This document shows, one piece after another, positions 53,420-63,464 of a stretch of 64,000 bases of DNA (its first letter is position 1; each line of letters begins with the position of its first letter). The notes under the pieces are model-generated. The model did no database searches. It saw only the letters and a list, made by a program, of their open reading frames with translations, and was not told the origin of the DNA. This DNA comes from Rhabdobacter roseus (GTDB lineage: Bacteria > Bacteroidota > Bacteroidia > Cytophagales > Spirosomataceae). The position numbers and the translations under genes are program-made. The stretch is taken from contig NZ_JACHGF010000019.1 of assembly GCF_014202275.1 (NCBI RefSeq), positions 1-64,000 on the forward strand, written 5' to 3'.

Positions 53420-54859
53420 TTAATTTTTAGCCTGAATTCTCTTTTCAATTACACTTTCGGCGATGGGCAGGGCGGCGGTGTGTATCTTAACTTGCTGTTC
53501 CATTTGCTGAATGATTTCAGGGTACTTGGCGGCCAGATTATACTTTTCAGACGGGTCGTGCTGCAGGTTGAACAGCTGAACTTCGTCCAGTTTTTCAACC
53601 TTGGCCGGATATCCCAACGGGTTGTTTTTGTAGTAGTAAAGCTTGAAGTCGCCCTGCCGGGTCGCAAAAAGTTTGGAGCCGTGATAAAAGTACAGGTCCT
53701 TGCGTGGATTGGCCCCTGTGCCCAGCCACACGCCTGATAAGTCGAAGCCATCGTACACGCGGTCGTTGGGAAGGGTGGCACCGGCCAGTTTACAGATGGT
53801 AGGCAACAAGTCCAGCGTACTGCCCAGGCTCGACACCACCTCGGGTCTGACGCGGCCCGGTCCCCAAATAAGGGCCGGAACCCGCACACCACCTTCGTAG
53901 CTGGTTCCTTTGGCCCCGTAGAGCAGCCCAGCGGAGCCTCCATGTTCGTTAAAAATGGCCCAGGGGCCGTTGTCAGAGGTAAAAACCACATACGTATTTT
54001 TGTCCAGTCCTTCGCTGCGGAGGGTATTGAGTAGTTGGCCTACGCTCCAGTCAATTTCCTCGATCACGTCGCCGTAGAGTCCCCGTTCACTTTTTCCTTT
54101 GAAATCCGCCGAGGCAAACAGCGGAACGTGTGGCAGCGAGTGCGCCATGTACAAAAAAAACGGCTTCTTTTTGTTGGCTTTGATGTAAGCAATGGCCTCG
54201 GCCGTATAGCGTTTTACGATCGTGGTCTGATCGGCAGGGCGTTCTATTTCTTCCGTATTACGCAGGATAGGTACCTGAAAATACTCGGTTTTGGGATTAA
54301 TAAAAGACTCCGCGTATTCCACACTATTGACCCGGTCCATGTCATTGCTGTACGGGATTCCGTAGTAGGAGTCGAATCCGTGGCTTGTCGGCAAATAGGC
54401 GGGCAGGTGTCCCAGGTGCCATTTTCCGATGGCCGCCGTGCTGTAGCCTCCGGTTTTCAGCAGCCGGGCTATGGTGTTTTCACTTTGGGGAAGTCCACCG
54501 TCCGAATCGGGGAAAAGCACGCGGCGGTTGTCTCCATACATGCCGGTCCGGACGGGGAGGCGGCCCGTCAGTAGGCCGGCGCGGGAAGGAGTGCAGACAT
54601 TGGCAGCGACATAAAAATTAGTCCATTTCTGGCCTTCTGCAGCCATCCGATCGAGGTGTGGCGTTTTGATACTAGGATGCCCAAAGCAGCCCAGGTCGCC
54701 ATAGCCCTGATCGTCCGTAAAGATGATGATAAAATTGGGTTTGGCATTTTTTTGGGCCTGAACGGCGTCCAAACCCGTTAGACCGATGAGGCTGGCCAGA
54801 CAAACGAGGCGTGGGCATACCGCCCGTACAAAAGAGAAAAAGGTCGCAGGAGTTGACAT
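53420..54859 (-). CDS. Secreted type I sulfatase
   Basis: A 479-residue arylsulfatase-family enzyme. A signal peptide (about 1-35, ending AVQAQ) precedes the metal-binding [15 protein letters not shown] (43-57) and the sulfatase signature C89[11 protein letters not shown], where C89 becomes formylglycine. [16 protein letters not shown] and [13 protein letters not shown] are further marks. It is the last gene of the susC-susD-sulfatase-sulfatase operon, 31 nt after the other sulfatase. The gene has few GTAC octamers. The likely substrate is a sulfated polysaccharide component. Confidence 0.93.
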   Translation of the reverse strand: MSTPATFFSFVRAVCPRLVCLASLIGLTGLDAVQAQKNAKPNFIIIFTDDQGYGDLGCFGHPSIKTPHLDRMAAEGQKWTNFYVAANVCTPSRAGLLTGRLPVRTGMYGDNRRVLFPDSDGGLPQSENTIARLLKTGGYSTAAIGKWHLGHLPAYLPTSHGFDSYYGIPYSNDMDRVNSVEYAESFINPKTEYFQVPILRNTEEIERPADQTTIVKRYTAEAIAYIKANKKKPFFLYMAHSLPHVPLFASADFKGKSERGLYGDVIEEIDWSVGQLLNTLRSEGLDKNTYVVFTSDNGPWAIFNEHGGSAGLLYGAKGTSYEGGVRVPALIWGPGRVRPEVVSSLGSTLDLLPTICKLAGATLPNDRVYDGFDLSGVWLGTGANPRKDLYFYHGSKLFATRQGDFKLYYYKNNPLGYPAKVEKLDEVQLFNLQHDPSEKYNLAAKYPEIIQQMEQQVKIHTAALPIAESVIEKRIQAKN

Positions 54860-54890
54860 ACATGGATGGTTTAAGAGCGAAAGGAAAGCT

Positions 54891-56270
54891 TCAGTGGGAT
54901 GGATCGGGTTTCTGCCAGGGTACTTTACCGCCTTGCTGTATGTGCTGCATCAGCAAGCCGTTTAGCTTTTTATAGACCTCGGGCTGTTGCGCCAGGACGT
55001 TTGTTTTTTCCAGGGGATCGTCAACCAGGTTATAGAGCTCCAGGGGTTCAAAGGGATTATTTTGCAGTAATTTCCAGGGGCCAAGCCGCAGGGCGTAGAT
55101 ACACTGCCCGGCGTAGTCGGTGCCCCCTTCGCGGCGGGTAAAATACAGCGGACGGGCTTCGGGGGAGGGTGACTGACCGCGCAACGTTGGCAGAAAACTT
55201 CGTCCGTTTAGCCAGGGATCGGGCGTCAGGCCAGCCACTTCCAGTAAGGTGGGGTAGATATCCATGGAAAGGTTCACCTGATCGGAGACCGTACCCGGCT
55301 TGATTGTGCCTGGCCAGACCATACTCGCCGGTACGCGTAGGCCTCCTTCGTACATACTCCCTTTGCCATCCCGGGTGGGGCCGTTGTTGGCCAGGCTGGG
55401 CAGGTGGCCGCCGTTGTCGCTCGTAAAGACAATGAGCGTATTGGCGTATTGGCCGCTTGCTTTGAGAGCCGCGATGACTTTCCCGATGCCGTCGTCCAAG
55501 TGTTCTAGGAGGGCAACCAGTTCGGCCCGTTTCGGCGAGATCCCCGGTTGGCGGGCTTTTACTTTTTGCAGCCATTCGGCGGGGGGCTGTACCGGCGTAT
55601 GCGGAGCATTATAGGCCAGATACAAAAAAAACGGGCGCGCATCTTGGGCCTGCTGATGGATATAGTCTACTGACCACTGGGTGAAAAGATCGGTCGCATG
55701 TCCCTTCGGATCAATGGTTGTGGTGTTGTCGCGCATGTAGTTGATCTCGTGGCGGCGTTTCTGCCAGTAGTCGTCCATCATGTCTCCCAGCCAGCCTTTA
55801 AACGTATCAAAGCCCCGTTCGTTGGGCGTATTGGGTGATTCCAGCCCCAAATGCCACTTGCCGATCAGGGCGGTATGGTAGCCCGCTTTTTTAAGCTGTG
55901 CGGGCAGCAGGCTGGTTCGTGGTGCGAGGTAACCCCAGCTGTTTTCGGCATGCGTACGGATCACCCCCGGTACACCCACCTGATCCTGATACTGCCCCGA
56001 TAGCAACGCCGCCCGTGTAGGCGAACAGACGGTGCTATTGGCATAAAAATGATCAAAACGCATGCCCTCCCGGGTCAGCTGATCCATATGGGGGGTGCGC
56101 AGGTCGCTGGTGCCATAGTAGCCCACATCGTGAAAGCCCTGATCGTCGGTGAGAATCAATAGGATATTGGGTTTTTGCGGCACGTTTGGGGGCTGCGGTA
56201 GGAAGGTCATGCCACTGAAGACGACCCCACCCAACGCCATGCCAAATACTTTTAGGAAATCGTTTTTCAT
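54891..56270 (-). CDS. Secreted type I sulfatase
   Basis: A 459-residue sulfatase. The start at 56270 ([15 protein letters not shown]) gives a signal-like leader; an ATG seven codons upstream is also in frame. The signature is C82[11 protein letters not shown]. Other marks are [15 protein letters not shown] (40-54), [19 protein letters not shown] and [12 protein letters not shown]. It follows susD by about 100 nt with a hairpin in between. Two sulfatases together imply removal of sulfate groups from different positions of the target glycan. Only one RRGTACYY octamer occurs in the gene. Confidence 0.93.
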   Translation of the reverse strand: MKNDFLKVFGMALGGVVFSGMTFLPQPPNVPQKPNILLILTDDQGFHDVGYYGTSDLRTPHMDQLTREGMRFDHFYANSTVCSPTRAALLSGQYQDQVGVPGVIRTHAENSWGYLAPRTSLLPAQLKKAGYHTALIGKWHLGLESPNTPNERGFDTFKGWLGDMMDDYWQKRRHEINYMRDNTTTIDPKGHATDLFTQWSVDYIHQQAQDARPFFLYLAYNAPHTPVQPPAEWLQKVKARQPGISPKRAELVALLEHLDDGIGKVIAALKASGQYANTLIVFTSDNGGHLPSLANNGPTRDGKGSMYEGGLRVPASMVWPGTIKPGTVSDQVNLSMDIYPTLLEVAGLTPDPWLNGRSFLPTLRGQSPSPEARPLYFTRREGGTDYAGQCIYALRLGPWKLLQNNPFEPLELYNLVDDPLEKTNVLAQQPEVYKKLNGLLMQHIQQGGKVPWQKPDPSH

Positions 56271-56325
56271 GAATAGGAGTAATGGGTCCAATAACCGAAG
56301 GAAGTATGATTGGGAAGATACAGCT

Positions 56326-56359
56326 ACGAGAGCGGTGAATTGAACTTCCCCGCTCTCGT
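56326..56359 (-). terminator. Intercistronic hairpin between susD and sulfatase
   Basis: ACGAGAGCGG (56326-56335) pairs with CCGCTCTCGT (56350-56359) around a 14-nt loop. It sits right after the susD stop. It lacks a long U-tract, so it is more likely an RNA-stabilising or attenuating stem than a full terminator. Confidence 0.6.
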
Positions 56360-56369
56360 GGCAGGCACC

Positions 56370-57779
56370 TCAGTACCCCGGGTTCTGTATCAGGTTAGCG
56401 TTGGCGTTCAGCTCGGTGATGGGTAGCGGAAACAGTACGTGGAAAGGCTGCGCGTTTCTCCCCCTGGCCTTCGCATTCGATAGGAGTTTTCCGTGGCGGA
56501 TCAGGTCCTCCCGCCGCTTCATTTCCGTGTAAAACTCCCACTCTCTTTCCTGCAAAAGGCGGTCGCGGAGGCTGTCTTTGGTGAAGTTGCCCAGCTGGAT
56601 AGGGGCTGCTCCAGCCCGGGCGCGTACCTGGTTGATCAGGTCGATCGCTGCCTGGGTAGGACCGTTCAGCTCGTTCAGGGCCTCGGCCCTGGATAGCAGA
56701 ATATCCGCGTAACGTACCACGGGAATATCGTTGCCCTGCACGGCCCCGGCGGCGTTGGGGTCAAACTCGTACTTGCCGGAAAGGGATTGGTTGCTACCTA
56801 ACAATTTGGTGAACCTGCCCGAGGTACTGGTGTACTCAGTAACGATCAGGTCCCGGCGTGTGTCTCCCGGCTCAAACGAATTCACAAAGCTGTCGAAGAA
56901 GTACGAACGCGCGGCAAATACCTGCTGGTTGGGTTGGGGCAGGGGATAGTCCGTCGGAAAGGTCAGGGCCACCAAGTTATGACCCGCCTGGGCTGAGGCC
57001 GGGATCACCCACAGCATTTCGGCGTTGCCTTCATTGGCCAGGGCAAATACATTTTTGTAGTTGGGAACCAGTACATACTTCTTCAGCTCCATGATCTGTC
57101 CAGTCACATCTGCGGTCTTTTGCCACTGCTTGGTATTCAGGTAGAACTTGGCCAAGATACCCAGAGCGGCCCCTTTGGTCGCTCTGCCGTACTGCGTCTG
57201 GTTCAGGGGCAACACCGCCGCTACGTCGAGCAATTCTTTCTCTAGGAAGGTTTTCATTTCCTCGTCGGTAGCCCGGGCCAACTTGAACTCCGACGGCGTC
57301 GAGGTAAGGTATAGCGGAACGGGCCCAAACCAGTCGTACAGCTGGTAGTACGCCAAGGCACGCACAAAACGCGCTTCGGCATTGAGCTGCTTGTCCAGGG
57401 CCGTGGCGTCGGCCGAGTTGGTGTTGTCAATGACGATGTTGGCGTCCCGAATGGCTCCGTAGAGGCCTCCCCAGGCATCATTAAAATACTGGTGGTTGCT
57501 GTCCCAGGTGAAGTTGGTCAGTGGCGTCAACAGCGCTTCAATACTTCCGCCCTGATTCCATACCTCCTGTGCGGTGTGGGCCGACAAAAACAGGTAGTTG
57601 TGACCCCGCATTTGTATGTTGCCGTAGGCGGAGGTGAGTACAGCCTGTTTACCGGTGTCGGTATTGAGGAAGTTGCCCGGAGTCAGTTCAGAATAGACGG
57701 TTTCATCCAGCAGATTTTCACAGGCCGCGCCCTGGATCAGGAGTACCAGCCATACTACTTTTATGCCATTTCGTTTCAT
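56370..57779 (-). CDS. SusD-like nutrient-binding lipoprotein
   Basis: A 469-residue RagB/SusD-family lipoprotein. The start at 57779 (MKRNGIKVVWL) gives a lipobox IQGAAC (C20). SusD-type marks are NLLDETVYSELTPGNFLNTDTGKQAVLTSAYG, a TPR-like middle (AEARFVRALAYYQLYDWFG), VRYADILLSRAEALNEL, INQVRARAGA and the standard ending PLPITELNANANLIQNPGY. It is a surface lipoprotein that closes over the SusC barrel to bind oligosaccharide. It follows susC by 29 nt. The family assignment is firm; the glycan is unknown. Confidence 0.95.
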   Translation of the reverse strand: MKRNGIKVVWLVLLIQGAACENLLDETVYSELTPGNFLNTDTGKQAVLTSAYGNIQMRGHNYLFLSAHTAQEVWNQGGSIEALLTPLTNFTWDSNHQYFNDAWGGLYGAIRDANIVIDNTNSADATALDKQLNAEARFVRALAYYQLYDWFGPVPLYLTSTPSEFKLARATDEEMKTFLEKELLDVAAVLPLNQTQYGRATKGAALGILAKFYLNTKQWQKTADVTGQIMELKKYVLVPNYKNVFALANEGNAEMLWVIPASAQAGHNLVALTFPTDYPLPQPNQQVFAARSYFFDSFVNSFEPGDTRRDLIVTEYTSTSGRFTKLLGSNQSLSGKYEFDPNAAGAVQGNDIPVVRYADILLSRAEALNELNGPTQAAIDLINQVRARAGAAPIQLGNFTKDSLRDRLLQEREWEFYTEMKRREDLIRHGKLLSNAKARGRNAQPFHVLFPLPITELNANANLIQNPGY

Positions 57780-57808
57780 AGTGTTTCTGAATTTTTTCGA
57801 TGGAATCA

Positions 57809-60800
57809 TTAAAAACCTACGTTGATACCCAGCATCCAGGTGCGGGCCAGCGGGTAGCCATTGTAGTCTATCCGCACGTTGCTACGACCAAAGGCGTTCG
57901 CTTCCGGATCAAAACCGACGTAGTTAGTGAAAGTGGCCAGGTTCTGTCCCACGACGTAGATCCGCGCCGACTGGATGAATTTTACCTTTTCAATCGGCAG
58001 GTTGTAGCCCACCGACAAGTTACGTAGACGAAGATAAGAGGCGTCCTGCAGGGCCAGCGTATTTACTTTTCCCCCGCCGTAGGCGGAGGGCTGCACGCCT
58101 GAGGGCCATTTGGCACCCGGATTTTGGGGCGTCCAGCGGTCGAGTGCCTGCTCGGTAATCCGGTTGCGGCGGGCGTTGTTGGGATACATACTTTCCAATA
58201 CGTTGATGTTCAGCATATCCGCTCCCTGCTGTCCCTGAAAGAAGAAGTCCAGCTGAAAGCGTTTGTAGGTGAGGTTGTTACTGACACCGTAGGTCAAAGC
58301 AGGGAACGGGCTGCCAATAATCTGCTGATCGAGGGGTGTGATCCGGTTGTCGCCGTTTACATCTCTGAATATAGGATATCCGGGCTTGGAACCGGGCTGG
58401 GCTGAACCGGCAATATCATCCCCCGCCTGGAAAAGCCCAGTCACTTCGTAGCCGTAGTAGGAGAAAGCCGGATAGCCTACCGTTACGATGGTGGTAGGAC
58501 CAATGGACTCAATAGAGCCGGTAATGATGTTGGTTACCTCGCCCAGGTCGGTAATTTTATTTTTGATGGCGGCGAAGTTCATCGTGGTACTCCAGGAAAA
58601 CGATCCCTGCTTGACGTTGGTAGAGCTTACCATTACTTCCACGCCCTTGTTCTGCATTTTTCCTACGTTAGACAGGATGGAGTTAAAGCCCGTCGCCCGC
58701 GGCAGGGGCAGGTCAATCAGCATATCGCGGGTATTCTTGATGAAGTAGTCAACCGTCGCGCTGATGCGTCCCTGCAGGATACTGGCGTCCAGACCAATGT
58801 TAGTCTGTTCGGTAGATTCCCATTTCAGGTCTGGGTTGGCAATGCGCGAAGGACGGGTACCTACCAGCACCGCGTTACTGAATACGGCACTGGCTCCGGT
58901 GGTGTAGGTCGTCAGGGAAGCATAATTGTTGATTTCCTGATTACCCGTAAGTCCCCAGCTGGCCCGAAGTTTTAAATCATAAAAGAAGCTGGGTAAGAAG
59001 CCCTCTTCACTCAAACGCCATCCCACGGCCACCGAGGGGAAATAGCCAAACTTGTTATTGGCCCCGAACCGGGAGGAGCCGTCGGCCCGCAGGGATGCCG
59101 TCAGCAGGTACCTGTCGTTCAGGGTGTAGTTGACCCGGCTCAGGTACGACAGGATACTGTTATCCTCCTGTCCGCTAAATAGGTTGTCAAGGTTGGTGTC
59201 GCCCAGGCCCAGGTTATTGGTGGAGAGCGCATCGGAAGGAAAGCCCCGGATGATTCCGGAAAAAGTCTTGTTGTTGAAGTACTGGTAGGTAACCCCGCCC
59301 AACAGATTTAGCGTGCTCTTTTCGGTCAACTGCTTGCTGTAATTCATGGTATACTCCGTCAGTACGTTGGAACGCTCTATGGTAGCAATATTGGCAATCC
59401 CCTTGGCCGAAAGCCCGTTGAGGGTTTTCGTGGAATTGAAGAGGTCCCGCCGGGAAGTCTGGCGGTCTGAACCAAAATTCAGCTTGGCCTCGAGTCCGGG
59501 CAGTATCGTGTATTTGACGAAAATATTACCCATGGTCCGGTTGGTCACGTTGGAGCTCGATAGACCTTCTACCAGGCTCATCGGGTTGTTGATGGTCAGG
59601 TTCTTGGACTGCGAAAACCGGCCGTCTTCGGCATACACGGGTTCGGTAGGGTCATACAGCAGCGCGGCGTTGATAGGCCCGGAGTTTTCATTGTTGTTGA
59701 CCCCGTCCAGGCTGTTCGCATCATTCACCAAACTGGTGTTAAGGTTGATGCCCATACTCACCTTATCTCCCAGTTTCCGTTCCAGATTCACGCGGGCTAT
59801 GTACTTCTTGATGCCTGACCGCTTCACGACTCCTTCCTGATTGAAGTAATTGAGCGAAGAGAAGAAAGTTGTTTTATCATCCCCGCCCGATACCGATAGG
59901 TTGTGGCTGTTGAGGGGCGCCCGCTGGTACACCTGATCCTGCCAGTCGGTACCGGCTCCAATGCGGGTTATGTCGGCGGCCGTGAAATCCGGCGCGCGTC
60001 CCTCGTCCTTGGCCAGATCGTTCATAAACTGGATATACTGGCTGGCGTTGAGCACGTCCATTTTACCAGGAACCGTCTGGACGCCGGTATTGAAATCGTA
60101 GTTGACTCCAATTTTTCCTTGGTTTCCTTTCTTGGTAGTAATCAGGATCACTCCATTCGCCCCCCGGGAGCCGTAAATGGCGGTAGCTGAGGCGTCTTTC
60201 AGGATTTCGATGGAGGCAATATCGTTGGGATTGATGGAGTTCAGCGGGTTACGGGGGTTGTTGTTGGTACCGGTACCGGCCCCCCCGCTGGAGGCCGAAA
60301 GCAACGTGCCGTTGTCAATGGGCAGTCCGTCAATCACGTAAAGGGGTTCGCTGCCGGCCGTAAGGGAGTTAGCTCCCCGGATTCGGATCGACACCCCGCC
60401 GCCGGGCTCCGAGCTGGTCTGATTGATTTGCACGCCCGCCGAACGGCCCAGCATCATCTGATCGACCGACGCATTGGCTCCGGGATTAAAGTCCTTTTCA
60501 CGCAGGGAGGATACCGAGCCCGTCAAATCACTTTTTTTCTGCGTGCCATAGCCCACCACGATCAGTTCTTCGAGGGCTTTTACATCTGCTTTCATCTGCA
60601 CATTCATTACCGATTGGTTGCCAACGGCCACTTCCTGCGGCATGTAGCCCACGAAGGAAAAGATAAGCACAGCGCCCTGATCCGTCACGCTCAGTCTGTA
60701 CTTGCCTTCGATATCCGAGGTGGTGCCCTGATTGGAGCCTTTTAACACCACGCTTACTCCGGGCAACCCCAAGCCCTGTTCATCCGTCACGATACCGGTT

Positions 60801-61309
60801 ACTGATCTATCGGCAGCAATCCGGCTTTGCGAAAGTGAAGCAAGGCGCTGTGAACGATCCTCCAAGGGTGGAGATACCATCTCATCCGTCATCCGGTTAT
60901 TGATACTTCCCGACGCATTGGCCCCGTTCCTCGGCCGTTGACTTTCGGTTTGTTTGGTGAGGATGATATAATTGTTTTTTACTTTTTCGTAACGCAACCC
61001 CAGCGGCTGCAACAAGGCCGCAAGGCTCTCTTCCAGGGACAGTTGGGGCTGAACGGCACTGGCCGGGACGTACAAACCTTGCAAAGAACTATTTTCAAAA
61101 AGAATGTTGACGCGATACCGGGTTTTAAGTCGTTCAATCATATCCGTCAAACGATATGAAGGAGTGGGTTCGCTGCTGGGAAGGGCCTTGGTATGCTGAG
61201 CCAGCGCCTGGGCAGTTACGGACAGGGGGAGTTGCATCACCGAAAGTAGGCCAACCAGGAGTAGTCGGGTCAACCGAAGCAGCCGACAGGAACGTAAATA
61301 GTCTATCAT
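57809..61309 (-). CDS. SusC/RagA-family TonB-linked receptor with STN domain
   Basis: An 1166-residue SusC-type outer-membrane transporter. A signal peptide (about 1-35) precedes an STN domain (about 52-112, LTDMIERLKTRYRVNILFENSSL to ILTKQ), a carboxypeptidase-like domain (about 165-250, VTGIVTDEQGLGLPGVSVVLKG), then the SusC plug (VVGYGTQKKSDLTGSVSSL, ADQMMLG-like SVDQMMLGRSAG, IRIRGANSLTAGSEPLYVIDG) and a barrel that ends in LGINVGF. The STN domain links to the FecR/ECF pair upstream, so substrate binding can signal to the sigma factor. It imports oligosaccharides with the SusD below it. Confidence 0.96.
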   Translation of the reverse strand: MIDYLRSCRLLRLTRLLLVGLLSVMQLPLSVTAQALAQHTKALPSSEPTPSYRLTDMIERLKTRYRVNILFENSSLQGLYVPASAVQPQLSLEESLAALLQPLGLRYEKVKNNYIILTKQTESQRPRNGANASGSINNRMTDEMVSPPLEDRSQRLASLSQSRIAADRSVTGIVTDEQGLGLPGVSVVLKGSNQGTTSDIEGKYRLSVTDQGAVLIFSFVGYMPQEVAVGNQSVMNVQMKADVKALEELIVVGYGTQKKSDLTGSVSSLREKDFNPGANASVDQMMLGRSAGVQINQTSSEPGGGVSIRIRGANSLTAGSEPLYVIDGLPIDNGTLLSASSGGAGTGTNNNPRNPLNSINPNDIASIEILKDASATAIYGSRGANGVILITTKKGNQGKIGVNYDFNTGVQTVPGKMDVLNASQYIQFMNDLAKDEGRAPDFTAADITRIGAGTDWQDQVYQRAPLNSHNLSVSGGDDKTTFFSSLNYFNQEGVVKRSGIKKYIARVNLERKLGDKVSMGINLNTSLVNDANSLDGVNNNENSGPINAALLYDPTEPVYAEDGRFSQSKNLTINNPMSLVEGLSSSNVTNRTMGNIFVKYTILPGLEAKLNFGSDRQTSRRDLFNSTKTLNGLSAKGIANIATIERSNVLTEYTMNYSKQLTEKSTLNLLGGVTYQYFNNKTFSGIIRGFPSDALSTNNLGLGDTNLDNLFSGQEDNSILSYLSRVNYTLNDRYLLTASLRADGSSRFGANNKFGYFPSVAVGWRLSEEGFLPSFFYDLKLRASWGLTGNQEINNYASLTTYTTGASAVFSNAVLVGTRPSRIANPDLKWESTEQTNIGLDASILQGRISATVDYFIKNTRDMLIDLPLPRATGFNSILSNVGKMQNKGVEVMVSSTNVKQGSFSWSTTMNFAAIKNKITDLGEVTNIITGSIESIGPTTIVTVGYPAFSYYGYEVTGLFQAGDDIAGSAQPGSKPGYPIFRDVNGDNRITPLDQQIIGSPFPALTYGVSNNLTYKRFQLDFFFQGQQGADMLNINVLESMYPNNARRNRITEQALDRWTPQNPGAKWPSGVQPSAYGGGKVNTLALQDASYLRLRNLSVGYNLPIEKVKFIQSARIYVVGQNLATFTNYVGFDPEANAFGRSNVRIDYNGYPLARTWMLGINVGF

Positions 61310-61466
61310 GGGAAACGGATTAAAGGTTTAAGTGGTCTAGCCCAGTACGGTCCGGCCAAGGTCGGTGTATGGCGTTTGGTACATCAGATACGAAAAAGAC
61401 CCGCTGCCCTAATGAGAAAATAAAGATTTTTATTAGAAAATTTATAAATGCCCGGTTTTATAAAAA

Positions 61467-61490
61467 AAGACAGGGGTTGAGCCCTGTCTT
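61467..61490 (-). terminator. Terminator of the ECF-FecR unit
   Basis: AAGACAGGG (61467-61475) pairs with CCCTGTCTT (61482-61490), a 9-bp perfect stem with loop GTTGAG. On the minus strand a T-run follows (complement of AAAAAA at 61463-61468). It lies 24 nt beyond the fecR stop, so susC is transcribed from its own promoter. Confidence 0.9.
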
Positions 61491-61513
61491 CGTTCTTCGC
61501 CCCGTGGCTTTTT

Positions 61514-62542
61514 TTATTGATAGAGCTTATAAGTGGTTTTGGATTTCTCCACCCGCAGTTGCATCATCCGCGTGAGCGCCTCCAGTAAATCGTCTGCCTT
61601 ATCAGCCTGGAAAGTACCCGTCACCGTCCGGTTCATAAGCTCCGTCTGTGGAATGATGATCGTAATCCCAAACGTATCATGAAGCTGATTCGCTACTTCC
61701 GCTAGTGGCGTGTCCTGAAAAAAGAACTGATGGTTCTGCCAGGTTACCTGCGCCGGCAGGCTAGTCTGTCGTTGTTTTTGCAGATGACCCTGGGCAGAAA
61801 CGGTGACCACATCACCGGGGACCAAGAGCACGGGTTGCGCCACTTTCGGGATATTCATACGCACGCGGCCGGTTTGCAGCATCACACGGGTTTTATTTCG
61901 ACGGCTGTTAACGACGAACACGGTCCCTAAAACCTCCACTTGCGTCCCGTTAGGCGTCTGCACCGAGAATAGTTTAGAATCCGGCGGATGGGTAACCTTG
62001 AACTGGGCCTCGCCCGTCAGCAAGACCCGCCGGGTACCCACACCAAACCCGTACCGGGCGTAGCGCAGAGAGGAGTGGGCGCCCAAAACAACCGCAGATC
62101 CATCGGGTAGGGTTACCGTCCGAATCTGTTGGTAGTCGTTTGTCAGCGTCTTATAATACCACCAGTCGGCCGACAGCCAAAGGCTCAGCAGGAGTAAAAC
62201 GGAGGCGGCGACGGCGGACCAGCCCCCGGACAGCCTCCCAAGCCGATGCCATGGGTAGGGGGGCGGTTCCTGCACAGGCTGAGCTGGCTCGGACACGATC
62301 GGCTGCCGGGAGGTCAGCGGAGGCGTTGCGAGCCGATACTGCTCATAGCGGTCGTGCGCCGAATCCAAATCGGGATGGAACTGAGGATGTTGCCGTTCCC
62401 ACTCGTCCAGATAGAAAAAATACGCCTTCGTGCCTTGAACAGTATGCAGACAATTCTCAATTAACTGACGTTCCAAGGGGGTAGCGTGGTGGGCGAAATA
62501 GGCAAAGAAAGCGGCTTTGGTGGGCAGTGGTTGCTCGTTCAT
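61514..62542 (-). CDS. FecR-family anti-sigma factor
   Basis: A 342-residue FecR-type protein. A cytoplasmic N-terminal domain (about 1-105) binds the sigma factor, one membrane helix (about 113-130, SVLLLLSLWLSADWW) crosses, and a periplasmic FecR domain (about 135-240, IRTVTLPDGSAVVLGAHSSLRYA, VLLTGEAQFKVTH, VQTPNGTQVEVLGTVFVV) follows. The C-terminus ends in the DUF4974-like VTGTFQADKADDLLEALTRMMQL. Its start overlaps the ECF sigma stop (ATGA). It relays the STN signal of the adjacent SusC and releases the sigma factor. Confidence 0.95.
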   Translation of the reverse strand: MNEQPLPTKAAFFAYFAHHATPLERQLIENCLHTVQGTKAYFFYLDEWERQHPQFHPDLDSAHDRYEQYRLATPPLTSRQPIVSEPAQPVQEPPPYPWHRLGRLSGGWSAVAASVLLLLSLWLSADWWYYKTLTNDYQQIRTVTLPDGSAVVLGAHSSLRYARYGFGVGTRRVLLTGEAQFKVTHPPDSKLFSVQTPNGTQVEVLGTVFVVNSRRNKTRVMLQTGRVRMNIPKVAQPVLLVPGDVVTVSAQGHLQKQRQTSLPAQVTWQNHQFFFQDTPLAEVANQLHDTFGITIIIPQTELMNRTVTGTFQADKADDLLEALTRMMQLRVEKSKTTYKLYQ

Positions 62543-63192
62543 GGTAGTAAAACTTTACGAAACTGGATTAATGCTTTGGTGATATGGGCTTCGACCGTTT
62601 TGAGCGAGATATTGAGTTCGTCCGCTATCTCCTGATGCTTACGGCCTTCAAACCGGCTCAGCAGAAAAACCCGGCGAACCGCCGGACTTAAGGCATTGAT
62701 CACGGCCTCCACCTGTCTTCGCAACTCGTCAAACTGGATGTCTTCCGTCGGGCTATGCTCACCGGAGGTGGATGTTAAAATGGATAGATCCGGCAGCTGA
62801 TCTACCGAAACAGTGCGCCTGGCTTCCCGTTGCAAATACAGCAGGCAATTTTGCCGCACGGCCCGGTAGAGGTACGCTCGGTAGGAAAAGGTAATCCGTT
62901 CATAAATCCTTTTATGCCAGATACTTTGAAAAATGTCAGCCACGATATCCTGCGCCATGGCCTGATCATACACAAACCGAACGGCATGGTTGCACAGGGG
63001 CTTGTAATACCGGCGAAACAGCAAATCACAACCCTTGCTGGGATCTGCTTCGAAGGCTCGGCGGATCAGTAGCTCGTCATCAGGGGGCGTTGGCATCGAC
63101 TCCGCAGGATAAAAGCCGCTGGGTGTTCGCGGGATTGATGCATCACCGGGTGAATCGGGAAGAAGGGCTGACATCATGGTTGAGGTAATCAT
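62539..63192 (-). CDS. ECF-type sigma-70 factor (SusC/FecR-linked)
   Basis: A 217-residue ECF sigma factor of the Bacteroides-expansion type. Region 2 shows AMAQDIVADIFQSIWHKR and FSYRAYLYRAVRQNCLLYLQREAR. Region 4 has LSPAVRRVFLLSRFEGRKHQEIADELNISLKTVEAHI with the helix-turn-helix at the end. The start may be at MITSTMM or up to about 30 codons later (MPTPPDDELLIRRAF), since the conserved part begins there. It is the first gene of the two-gene unit with fecR and controls the downstream SusCD locus. Confidence 0.93.
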   Translation of the reverse strand: MITSTMMSALLPDSPGDASIPRTPSGFYPAESMPTPPDDELLIRRAFEADPSKGCDLLFRRYYKPLCNHAVRFVYDQAMAQDIVADIFQSIWHKRIYERITFSYRAYLYRAVRQNCLLYLQREARRTVSVDQLPDLSILTSTSGEHSPTEDIQFDELRRQVEAVINALSPAVRRVFLLSRFEGRKHQEIADELNISLKTVEAHITKALIQFRKVLLP

Positions 63193-63464
63193 TTGTTTTT
63201 GATTAAGATACAGAAATGAACAGTACCCCTAACGGGTTTTCCATGAATGTTTTTCCCTTTCATGATTCTCGATATTTTCTAACCCTTCTTTTACGCAACC
63301 AGCTCCCTCCCAGTAATCATTTCGAGCATCGTTCGTACAGTATCCAGGCCCCTCCACCGCGAACGAGGCCATGGTTTTTCCATACAACGCTTTGAGTCGA
63401 ATCAGTACCCTCCTCCAATGTCTATCCCTATGGCAAGTTTGGTCATGGATGAGTTGATTGGACT
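63193..63464. other. Intergenic region upstream of the ECF sigma gene
   Basis: A region of mixed composition holding the probable promoter of the sigma-FecR unit in its first 100 nt (AT-rich, TCATGATTCTCGATATTTTC at 63260-63279). No gene or clear repeat is seen. Confidence 0.4.

Noticed and set aside
53420-54859. The two adjacent sulfatases as a recent tandem duplication
   Set aside because: Apart from family motifs the two proteins differ along their length ([12 protein letters not shown] versus [12 protein letters not shown], different C-terminal parts), so they are old paralogues or of separate origin.
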